64,000 nt of DNA from Streptacidiphilus jeojiense (GTDB taxonomy: Bacteria > Actinomycetota > Actinomycetes > Streptomycetales > Streptomycetaceae), in NCBI RefSeq assembly GCF_000719095.1, contig NZ_JOEH01000001.1, positions 124,001 to 188,000 on the forward strand, written 5' to 3'. Positions 24,200-33,888 of the stretch are shown here, one piece after another (within the stretch, counting starts at the first letter, position 1; each line of letters starts with the position of its first letter). The position numbers and the translations under genes are program-made. The notes beneath the pieces were generated by a model that was not told the origin of the DNA, made no database searches, and saw nothing but the letters and a program-made list of their open reading frames with translations.

Positions 24200-26383
24200 C
24201 TACCTCCGCGAGGCGGAGTCCACGTCGTCGCTCTCGTCCAGCGACGCCGGGACGTTGCCCGCAACCACGAGGCTCTCGCCGGGGCCGGCGGAGCGGCGGT
24301 CGGCGCGGCCGGGCCACCAGGCGGCGTGCCCGATCAGCGCGGTCAGCGACGGGGTGAAGAACATCGCCATGACGAAGGCCGCGATCACGATGCCGAAGCT
24401 GATCGAGAAGCCCATCTCGGCGAACAGGGTGTTCCCGGCCAGCATCATGCTGGCGAAGGTCCCGGCCAGGATCGCGCCGGCGGCCGCCACGGTGGGACCG
24501 GCGTGGCGCAGCGCCTGCGCGGCCGCCTCCCTCGGCTCGCGGCCCTCGCGGGCCTCCTCGCGCAGTCGGGAGATCATCAGGATGTTGTAGTCCGTCCCGA
24601 TGGCCACCACGAACAGGTACATGAACACCGGGAGCATGAACATCAGCCCCGACTGGTTCTGGATGTGCTGGAAGATCAGCACGGTGGCGCCCAGGGTGGC
24701 CGCGAAGCCCAGGCCGACCGAGGCCATCAGGTACCAGGGCGCGACCACGCTTCGCAGCATCAGGCCCAGGATCAGCATGATCAGGATGCCGGCGACCGGG
24801 AAGACCACCAGGTAGTCGTGGTTGATCGCCTTGTTGATGTCCTTGTAGATCGCGGAGACACCGCCGACCAGCGCCTTGTCACCGTTGGGTGCGTTGGCGT
24901 GGGCGACCGAGCGGATGCTGTCCACCGTGTTCATGGCGGCCGAGCTCTGCGGGTCGTACTTGAGGATCACCGAGATGCTGGCGGTGCTGGCGTCCTTGTT
25001 GTAGGTCGCCGGGGACACCGTGCTCACACCGGGGACCGTGGTGATCTTCTGGTCGAAGGCGGCCACCGCGGTCTTGTCCAGCGGCGCGCCGCTCTCCGAG
25101 GTCAGGTAGATCTGGGTGGGCTGGGCGGCGCCGGCGCTGTAGGCCTTGGTCATGATGTCCTGGACGACCATCGACTCCTTGGTCTTGGGCATCGAGCCCG
25201 AGGCGAAGTCGAAGCTGGCCTTGTAGCTGGTGGCGACGAGCGCCAGGACGACCATCAGCAGGCCGGAGACGATGGCCACCAGGGCGGGCCTGCGCTGCAC
25301 GCCGCGGCCGACCTTGGCGAAGGCCGAGCCCTGCGGCTCGACCTGCCACTTCTTGGACGGCCAGAACAGCACCCGCGGCGGGATCAGCGAGAAGACGGCG
25401 GGGACCAGGGTCAGACCGGCGATCAGGGTGACGCCGACCGAGATGGCCAGCGCCGGGCCCATCTGCTTGAGGAAGGAGACCGAGGAGAGCGAGAGCGCCA
25501 GGAAGGCGATGATGACCGCGCCGGCGGCGGAGGCGATGGCCTCGCCGACCCGGCCGACGGCCGTGATCATGGCCTCCTTGGAGTCGTCACCCGCCCGCAG
25601 CCGCTCTCGGTAACGGAACATCAGGAACAGGATGTAGTCGGTGCCCACACCGAACAGCACCACGATCAGGATGCCGGACACCGAGGAGTTGGACTCCAGC
25701 CCGAGCAGCTTGGTGATGTCGGCGATCAGACCGTTGGCGGCCATCGCGACCACGCCGATGAGCAGCAGCGGCAGGATCGCCATCAGCGGCGCACGGAAGA
25801 TCAGGATCATCGCCACGATGATGATCACGAAGGTGCCGATGCCGATCAGCGACTGACCGCGCTTGGACGCGTCCTGCTGGTCGAGGACCTGGGCCGCCGA
25901 GCCACCGAGCTTGGCGTTGATGTCGGTGCCCTTGGTCAGCGTCGCCAGGTCGGCGCGCAACGCCTTGGCCGCGTCCGCCTGCGAGGGCTGGCCGTTGCTC
26001 TTGTCGTCCATCTTGACGAGGCTGAGGCCGTACTTGCCGTCGGAGGAGTAGGCGCCCGGGAAGACCCCCTGGACGTCCTTGATGGTCTCCTTGTTCAGCT
26101 GCGTGGTGATCGAGGAGATCTCGGCCTTGTCGGCCGCGGTCAGCTGCTGGCCGTCGGTGCGCTGGAACAGCGCCTCGGCGGCCGGGGTGAAGGCCGCCGG
26201 GAAGGCCTTCTGCTGGAGCGTCATCGCCTGGATGGACTCGTAGCTCTTCGGCAGGAAGCTGCTCTCGTCACTGTTGGACGCCAGCGTCGGCGCCGTCATG
26301 GCGATCACGACGGCCGCGACGATCCACGCCACGATCGTCCAGACCGGGTGACGCACGACGGTGCGTCCTATCCGATGAAACAT
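24200..26383 (-). CDS. MMPL/RND family exporter
   Basis: A 727-residue MMPL transporter with the family's two-fold layout. TM1 is VWTIVAWIVAAVVIAM, then an extracytoplasmic domain (about 35-190), a cluster of five to six helices with GVGTDYILFLMFRYRER, a second loop domain, and a second cluster with AIGTDYNILMISRLREE. The paired GTDY motifs correspond to the proton-relay helices of MmpL proteins. Such pumps export lipids, siderophores or drugs. It is transcribed away from a second MMPL gene (26818) across a 434-bp control region carrying two palindromes, so the two exporters may be co-regulated. Confidence 0.9.
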   Translation of the reverse strand: MFHRIGRTVVRHPVWTIVAWIVAAVVIAMTAPTLASNSDESSFLPKSYESIQAMTLQQKAFPAAFTPAAEALFQRTDGQQLTAADKAEISSITTQLNKETIKDVQGVFPGAYSSDGKYGLSLVKMDDKSNGQPSQADAAKALRADLATLTKGTDINAKLGGSAAQVLDQQDASKRGQSLIGIGTFVIIIVAMILIFRAPLMAILPLLLIGVVAMAANGLIADITKLLGLESNSSVSGILIVVLFGVGTDYILFLMFRYRERLRAGDDSKEAMITAVGRVGEAIASAAGAVIIAFLALSLSSVSFLKQMGPALAISVGVTLIAGLTLVPAVFSLIPPRVLFWPSKKWQVEPQGSAFAKVGRGVQRRPALVAIVSGLLMVVLALVATSYKASFDFASGSMPKTKESMVVQDIMTKAYSAGAAQPTQIYLTSESGAPLDKTAVAAFDQKITTVPGVSTVSPATYNKDASTASISVILKYDPQSSAAMNTVDSIRSVAHANAPNGDKALVGGVSAIYKDINKAINHDYLVVFPVAGILIMLILGLMLRSVVAPWYLMASVGLGFAATLGATVLIFQHIQNQSGLMFMLPVFMYLFVVAIGTDYNILMISRLREEAREGREPREAAAQALRHAGPTVAAAGAILAGTFASMMLAGNTLFAEMGFSISFGIVIAAFVMAMFFTPSLTALIGHAAWWPGRADRRSAGPGESLVVAGNVPASLDESDDVDSASRR

Positions 26384-26500
26384 CTGGGTGCGCCTCCAAG
26401 GCGTGGATCACTCCGCCCCGGCGACAGTGCACGGGCAGCGCGATCGGTTCGGCAGTGCTAGCCGGTCGGCAAGTAAGTGTGGTGTCGGCATCATAGGAAG

Positions 26501-26524
26501 CCGACTAGCCGCGCGGCAAGTCGG
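26501..26524. promoter_or_regulatory. 24-bp near-palindrome, candidate operator near the leftward MMPL gene
   Basis: CCGACTAGCCGC followed directly by GCGGCAAGTCGG: 11 of 12 positions are complementary. Length and symmetry suit a TetR-type operator, but no TetR gene is adjacent. Confidence 0.6.
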
Positions 26525-26622
26525 GTCCTTGGTCCTGCGGAGCTCACAGAAGCCTTAGATGTCCGGGACCTATCTTCACCCGCCGCCACCGGCGGTTTCC
26601 TCGTCCCCCGGGTGGAGTCCCC

Positions 26623-26656
26623 TCCCCCTCAGGGCGGAGACGGACCCTGAGGGGGA
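26623..26656. promoter_or_regulatory. Perfect inverted repeat upstream of the rightward MMPL gene
   Basis: TCCCCCTCAGGG (26623-26634) and CCCTGAGGGGGA (26645-26656) around a 10-base loop. It lies about 160 bases before the start codon without a T-tract. It could be an operator for a dimeric response regulator or a hairpin in the leader RNA. Confidence 0.6.
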
Positions 26657-26817
26657 CCGGGGGGCAGGGGTAGGGCTAGCCCCCGGGAGACCCTGGTGCC
26701 AGACCCAGGGAAGGCCCGCCCGCTGGCCGGATGTCCCGCCGGAAGCCCGCTCACTAGCTTCGTTGATGAGCTTCCGCACCCGCCCGTACCGTCCGCATCC
26801 GGCCCTGGGGGACCACC

Positions 26818-29136
26818 GTGACATCGCATGCCCGCACGAATTCGAAGCCGGGGGCGCAGACGCCCCGACGGCTGGGACTGGCCGCCGCCGTCGGCGGCTG
26901 GAGTGCCCGGCACCGCAAGACCGCCGTCCTCGGCTGGCTGCTGTTCGTCGTCCTGGCCACCGTCCTCGGCGGAATGGCCGGCAGTCTGCAGACCACCGAC
27001 AAGGACAACGCCCTGGGCCAGTCCGGCCGGGCCGACCAGATGATCGCCGCGGCCGGGCTGCACTCACCGGCCACCGAGACCGTGCTGATCCAGAGCGGTT
27101 CCTTCACCGCCACCGACCCGCGCTTCCGCACCGTCGTCGACGACACAATGGCCGCCGTCAAGGCCACCGGCGCGACCTCGGCCGTGAAGTCCCCCTACAC
27201 CAACGGCACCGTGGCCCCCGACGGCCACTCGGCGCTGGTCGTGGTCACCATGGCCGGCGACCCCGACACCGCTGCCGACCGGGTCGCCCCGGTGCTGGCC
27301 GCCGTCGCCGGCGTCCAGGCCCGCCACACCGACCTGACCGTCCAGGAGTTCGGCGACGCCAGCGCCGACAAGTGGTTCCAGGACGCCTTCAGCCACGACT
27401 TCAGCCGCGCCGAGTGGACGGCGGTGCCGCTGGCCCTGGGCATCCTGCTGATCGCCTTCGGCGCGCTGGTCGCAGCCGTACTGCCGGTGCTGCTCGCCCT
27501 CACCGCCTTCATCGCCGCCGGCGGGCTGGTCGCGCTGAGCAGCCATCTGCTGCACACCAGCGACGACGCATCCTCGGTGATGCTGCTGGTGGGGCTGGCC
27601 GTCGGCGTCGACTACTGCCTCTTCTACCTGCGCCGCGAGCGCGAGGAGCGGGCCAAGGGCCACTCCCCCGAGGCCGCGCTGAAGATCGCCGCGGCCACCT
27701 CCGGACGGGCCGTCATGGTCTCCGGGCTCACCGTGGTCGTCGCCATGGCCGGGATGTTCCTCACCGGCATCGCCGACTTCCAGGCCATGGGCATGGCCAC
27801 CATCCTGGTCGTGATCACCGCGGTGCTGGGTTCGGTCACCGTCCTCCCGGCGCTGCTGTCGATGCTGGGCGACCGGGTGATGAAGGGACGGGTGCCGTTC
27901 CTGGGCCGTCGGATGATGCGCTCCACCGCCGGCGCCGGCGCCGAGGCCGGCAGCGCCTTCTGGCGGGCCGTGCTCGGCCGGGTGCTGCGCCGCCCGCTGG
28001 TCTCGGCCGGGCTGGCCACCGCCTTCCTGCTGGCCCTGGCCGTGCCGCTGCTCACCATGCACACCGCCAACCTGACCTTCGCCCAGCAACTGCCCAAGGG
28101 CAACCCGCTGGTGGCCACCCAGCAGAAGATCGCCGCCGCCTTCCCCGGCAACCCCAACCAGGCCACCGTGGTGATCAAGTCCGACCGGCTGGACTCGCCC
28201 GCGATGGCCACCGCCCTCGCCGACTTCAAGTCCCGCGCCGTGGCCACCGGACTGCTGCACGACCCGATCACGGTCACCCGCCACCCGGCCCAGCAGATCG
28301 AGACCGTTGACGTGCCGATGGCCGGCAGCGGCAACGACAGGACCAGCAGCGACGCCCTCGCCGCACTGCGCGGCACGCTGGTCCCGGACACCTTCGGCAA
28401 GGTCGCCGGCACCGAGGCCGCGGTCACCGGTCAGACGGCCGGCTCCGAGGACTTCAACGCGCAGATGACCGGCAGCCTGCTGCCCGTGTTCGCCTTCGTG
28501 ATGGGCTTCGCCTTCCTGCTGATGCTGCTCTCCTTCCGCTCGGTCACCGTGGCGCTGACCGCGCTGGCGCTCAACCTGCTCTCGGTCGCCGCCTCCTACG
28601 GGGCGCTGACGCTGGTCTTCCAGCACGGAGTGGGCGCCTCGCTGCTGGGCACCTCGGGCGTGGGCGCGATCGAGACCTGGGTCCCGCTGTTCCTCTTCGT
28701 CATCCTGTTCGGGCTGAGCATGGACTACCACGTGTTCGTGGTCTCCCGGATCAAGGAGGCGCACGACCGGGGCCTGTCCACCCGGGCGGCCGTCGCCCAC
28801 GGCATCACCACCACGGCCGGAGTGGTCACCAGCGCGGCGACCATCATGGTGGCGGTGTTCGCGGTCTTCGGCACCCTGGACATGCAGTCCATGAAGCAGA
28901 TGGGCATCGGCCTGGCCGTGGCCGTCCTGATCGACGCGACGGTGATCCGCGCGGTGCTGCTGCCCTCGGTGATGAGCCTGCTGGGCGAGCGCAACTGGTG
29001 GCTGCCCCGCTGGCTGGGCTGGCTGCCCGAGCTGGGCCACGGCGAACCGACCGCGGAGCCGGCCGAGCCGCGCCGCGAGGTCCCCGCCCCCGCACCGGCC
29101 CCGGCGCCCGTCTACAGCACCCAGGACGGCTTCTGA
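26818..29136 (+). CDS. MMPL/RND family exporter
   Basis: A 772-residue MMPL protein. TM1 is TAVLGWLLFVVLATVLGG, with SGRADQM in the first porter domain. The first helix cluster has LAVGVDYCLFYLRREREE and the second has LFGLSMDYHVFVVSRIKEAH, the proton-relay Asp-Tyr pairs. The C-terminus ends in a Pro/Ala/Glu-rich tail (PAPAPAPAP). The GTG at 26818 is preceded by GGGGGA 6 bases upstream. It is divergent from another MMPL gene. Helix content is normal for the family. Substrate unknown. Confidence 0.9.
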   Translation: MTSHARTNSKPGAQTPRRLGLAAAVGGWSARHRKTAVLGWLLFVVLATVLGGMAGSLQTTDKDNALGQSGRADQMIAAAGLHSPATETVLIQSGSFTATDPRFRTVVDDTMAAVKATGATSAVKSPYTNGTVAPDGHSALVVVTMAGDPDTAADRVAPVLAAVAGVQARHTDLTVQEFGDASADKWFQDAFSHDFSRAEWTAVPLALGILLIAFGALVAAVLPVLLALTAFIAAGGLVALSSHLLHTSDDASSVMLLVGLAVGVDYCLFYLRREREERAKGHSPEAALKIAAATSGRAVMVSGLTVVVAMAGMFLTGIADFQAMGMATILVVITAVLGSVTVLPALLSMLGDRVMKGRVPFLGRRMMRSTAGAGAEAGSAFWRAVLGRVLRRPLVSAGLATAFLLALAVPLLTMHTANLTFAQQLPKGNPLVATQQKIAAAFPGNPNQATVVIKSDRLDSPAMATALADFKSRAVATGLLHDPITVTRHPAQQIETVDVPMAGSGNDRTSSDALAALRGTLVPDTFGKVAGTEAAVTGQTAGSEDFNAQMTGSLLPVFAFVMGFAFLLMLLSFRSVTVALTALALNLLSVAASYGALTLVFQHGVGASLLGTSGVGAIETWVPLFLFVILFGLSMDYHVFVVSRIKEAHDRGLSTRAAVAHGITTTAGVVTSAATIMVAVFAVFGTLDMQSMKQMGIGLAVAVLIDATVIRAVLLPSVMSLLGERNWWLPRWLGWLPELGHGEPTAEPAEPRREVPAPAPAPAPVYSTQDGF

Positions 29137-29198
29137 TCTGACGAACCGTTCGCGCCGCCCGGGCGTATACCCCCGGTAGCGCCCCGATTACCCGGTCG

Positions 29199-29232
29199 GC
29201 TGACCCTCTCCACACGGGGGGAGAGGGTCAGC
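29199..29232. terminator. Bidirectional terminator hairpin
   Basis: A perfect 13-bp stem, GCTGACCCTCTCC (29199-29211) with GGAGAGGGTCAGC (29220-29232), and an 8-base loop between two convergent genes. The right arm overlaps the stop codon of the exonuclease gene. Confidence 0.85.
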
Positions 29233-29941
29233 TGACCGCCGCGCGGGTCGGCCAGTCGACGTTCACCACCGCGTGCGGGTCCTTCTTCCGCAGCCACTCC
29301 TGAAGCCCCGTCGCCCAGGCCGCATACCAGCCGACCTGACGGGTGTGCAGCTCCGCCGGGTCCAGGCCGCCGACCTCCTGCGGGTACTTCCGGCCCAGCG
29401 CCAGCGCCACGTGCAGCGCCGCCAGCGCGTCGCTGCCGGCCCGGTGCGCGTCGGCCAGCTCCACCCCGTACACCGCGCAGGCGCTCTGCAGGGTGCGCGA
29501 ACCCTTGCGGTAGCGGTCCACCGCGCGGTCCACCGCCAGCGGGTCCAGCACCGGCCCCGGGGCCCGCCCGCCCAGCCGCTGCTCCAGCGAGGGCAGTCCG
29601 TACCGGCGCAGCTCGGCGGAGAGCAGGCTGAGGTCGAACGAGGCGTTGAAGACCACCACCGGGACCCCGGCCCGCCAGTACTCGCAGAGCGCGGCCGCGA
29701 CCTCCTCGGCGACCTCGGCCGCCGGACGGCCCTCGGCCACGGCGCGGTCGGTGACGATCCCGTGGATCGCCGCGGCCTCGTCCGGGATGGCGACGCCGGG
29801 GTCGGCGAGCCAGTCCCGCTCGCGCACCACCTCGCCGCCCTCGGCCTCCACCAGCGCGGCGGTGACGATCCGCGACTCGGCGGGGTCGGTCCCGGTGGTC
29901 TCCAGGTCGAATCCGACCAGGGTGTCGTGCAGCCAGCTCAT
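29228..29941 (-). CDS. DnaQ-like 3'-5' exonuclease (DEDDh)
   Basis: A 237-residue exonuclease of the DNA polymerase III epsilon/RNase T fold. Catalytic acids are visible as D12 and E14 (GFDLETTG), an Asp in VVVFNASFDLSLL and the H...D pair in ADAHRAGSDALAAL. There is no attached polymerase, BRCT or helicase domain, so it is a free-standing nuclease of unknown substrate. The ATG at 29941 gives a compact N-terminus just before the first catalytic strand. The neighbouring HEPN gene on the same strand ends 67 bases upstream, so co-transcription is possible. Confidence 0.9.
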   Translation of the reverse strand: MSWLHDTLVGFDLETTGTDPAESRIVTAALVEAEGGEVVRERDWLADPGVAIPDEAAAIHGIVTDRAVAEGRPAAEVAEEVAAALCEYWRAGVPVVVFNASFDLSLLSAELRRYGLPSLEQRLGGRAPGPVLDPLAVDRAVDRYRKGSRTLQSACAVYGVELADAHRAGSDALAALHVALALGRKYPQEVGGLDPAELHTRQVGWYAAWATGLQEWLRKKDPHAVVNVDWPTRAAVS

Positions 29942-30008
29942 GGCGTGTCGTCCTCTCGTCCGCGTGCGTCACCATCATCCCGCGCACCACTGACAACAGG
30001 ACGGGGGG

Positions 30009-31244
30009 TCAGGACACCGAGCGGGAGTCGCTCCAGGCGCCCTCGAACTCCTCCTGGTAGACCTGGAACAGGCCGGGTTCCGGGGGCCGTCCGGAGAGGA
30101 TCGGGCCCGGCGTCCCGCCGCGCAGCACCAGCGCCGGGGACTCTATCCCGCGCGAGCGCCGCAGGTAGGCCTGGACCACGCCGAGCCCGTCCGGGCCGTC
30201 CCCGTCGACCAGGTAGGCGGAGAAGCGCGGCATCTCGTCGTAGACCCGGATCTCGAAGGAGCCGGCGTCCCGCAGCCGGGCCCGGACCCGGCGGACGTGC
30301 ATGATGTTGGTCTCCACGGCCTTGCCCAGCTCGCCGCGCCCGATGCCGAGCTCCCGCTCGCGGCGGCGCAGCGCGCTGCTGGCCGGGTTGAGGAAGAGCA
30401 GCCGGATCCGGCAGCCGCTGTCGGCCAGGCCGACCAGCCGCCGCCCGGTGAAGTTCTGGCACAGCAGGTTGAGCGAGATCCCCACCGCGTCCAGCCGGCG
30501 GGCCCCGGCCAGCAGGTCCTCCACCGGCAGGTCGCGCTGCAGCCTGACCCGGTCCGGGTGCACCCCGATGACGTCGGCGTAGCGGTCGCCCACCAGTTCC
30601 TCGACCACGTCCACCGGGGCCCGCAGCCGGGTGGCGTCGACCCGGCCGTCCAGCAGCTGCAGCAGCCGGGCGGCCGCCCGCTCGGCCTGGGCCAGCACGT
30701 TCTCGGACAGCGCCCGGTTGCGGGAGACCACGTGCCGGGCGACCTCCAGCTCGTCCAGCGCGACCTCGACCTCCCGACGGTCGCTCAGGAACGGCTCGAA
30801 GCACGGCCAGTGCTGCACCATCAGCTCGCGCAGCTGCGGCAGCGTGAGAAACACCACAAGGTTGTCGTCGTCCGGGTCCAGCAGGTAGCCCTTGCGCCGG
30901 CTGACCTCGCGGACCGCGCCGGCCCGCTGCACCCACTCCTCGCCGGCCGGTCCGGCGGCGGCGATCACCCAGTCCTCGCCGTGCACCGGCTCGTAGACCG
31001 GGCGCAGCACCTCGGCGACCACCGAGCGCAGCCGCTGCTCGACCAGGTTCAGCCAGACGTAGGCGCGGCCGGCCCTGCGGACCCGCAGCCTGGCCTCGTC
31101 CCAGGCGGCGGCGGGCCAGGCCAGCGACGGCTCCATCGGCCCCGGCTGGTGCGGTACGGTCCGCCCCGGGCCGCCTCGGACGACCGTGGTCGGGGCCTCT
31201 CCCCGCGCCGTGCCTCCTGCGGCACCCCCGTCGGGGACGACCAT
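30009..31244 (-). CDS. HEPN-domain protein, SAV2148-like
   Basis: A protein of about 411 residues resembling the streptomycete SAV2148 family of HEPN-domain proteins. A helical HEPN-like N-terminal domain (AYVWLNLVEQRLRSVVAEVL to about residue 200) is followed by a C-terminal half with CRIRLLFLNPASSALRRRERELG and ETNIMHVRRVRARL. HEPN domains are often RNases in toxin and defence systems, with an RxxxxH motif. I see no clear canonical RxxxxH, so nuclease activity is not supported. The open frame extends to 31427, but the ATG at 31244, with GGTGAGG 6 bases upstream, fits better. It lies upstream of the exonuclease gene on the same strand. Confidence 0.7.
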   Translation of the reverse strand: MVVPDGGAAGGTARGEAPTTVVRGGPGRTVPHQPGPMEPSLAWPAAAWDEARLRVRRAGRAYVWLNLVEQRLRSVVAEVLRPVYEPVHGEDWVIAAAGPAGEEWVQRAGAVREVSRRKGYLLDPDDDNLVVFLTLPQLRELMVQHWPCFEPFLSDRREVEVALDELEVARHVVSRNRALSENVLAQAERAAARLLQLLDGRVDATRLRAPVDVVEELVGDRYADVIGVHPDRVRLQRDLPVEDLLAGARRLDAVGISLNLLCQNFTGRRLVGLADSGCRIRLLFLNPASSALRRRERELGIGRGELGKAVETNIMHVRRVRARLRDAGSFEIRVYDEMPRFSAYLVDGDGPDGLGVVQAYLRRSRGIESPALVLRGGTPGPILSGRPPEPGLFQVYQEEFEGAWSDSRSVS

Positions 31245-31631
31245 CCCGGACCTCACCGTTCCTTTCGACCCCGCTGAACGCAGCGGGCACACGACGTCAA
31301 CCGCAGCGCTGCCGGGCAGTCGCCGAACCGTCGCCGACAACGTACCGCGCCGGAGCGCCCGCAGTAGCCCGTCCGGGTGACTCCGGACGATCAAGGGTAC
31401 TGTGGCCGACCCGGATTCAGCGCCCACTTCGACACTGCTGCCACACCGTCACCGTGGGCCACTGGGACACCCGTTCGGGCGAAGTACCCGGGAAACCGCC
31501 ATGAGCGGGCACGCGCTGCGACACGATGCGAGTGGACATGACGGAGCCCTTCCCTGGGCATAGGGCACCTGACGGTTGCCGATCTTCTCTGCCGGGGTCG
31601 GCGCGGGCACTAGTGGGAGTTGTTGACGACG
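31245..31631. other. Divergent promoter region between the HEPN gene and glgX
   Basis: A 387-bp gap without a convincing gene. The leftward open frame continues to 31427 and might include an N-terminal extension of the HEPN protein. I see no clear palindrome or riboswitch. The GTGGGAG at 31613-31619 is the only ribosome-site candidate for glgX. Confidence 0.5.
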
Positions 31632-33818
<2,187 letters not shown>

Positions 33819-33846
33819 ACCAGCCGCTTTTCCCCCGGGTGGGCCC

Positions 33847-33871
33847 TTCGGGGTCGTGCGACGGCCCCGAA
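33847..33871 (+). terminator. Weak hairpin between glgX and treY
   Basis: TTCGGGG (33847-33853) pairs with CCCCGAA (33865-33871) around an 11-base loop that can partly pair. It may attenuate or stabilise the glgX message before treY. Confidence 0.4.
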
Positions 33872-33888
33872 CGGGGTAAGCGTGGGGC

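Larger units (their letters stand above)
26384..26817. other. Divergent control region of two MMPL genes
   Basis: A 434-bp gap without a convincing ORF. It contains a 24-bp near-palindrome at 26501-26524 and a perfect 12-bp-arm inverted repeat at 26623-26656 (listed separately), plus several GGCAAGT repeats (for example 26469-26475). GC content is lower around 26460-26540, as expected for promoters. Confidence 0.7.

Noticed and set aside
24059..26461. 800-codon plus-strand ORF opposite the MMPL gene
   Set aside because: The minus-strand frame has clear MMPL motifs; the opposite frame is repetitive His/Asp/Gly/Gln-rich shadow.
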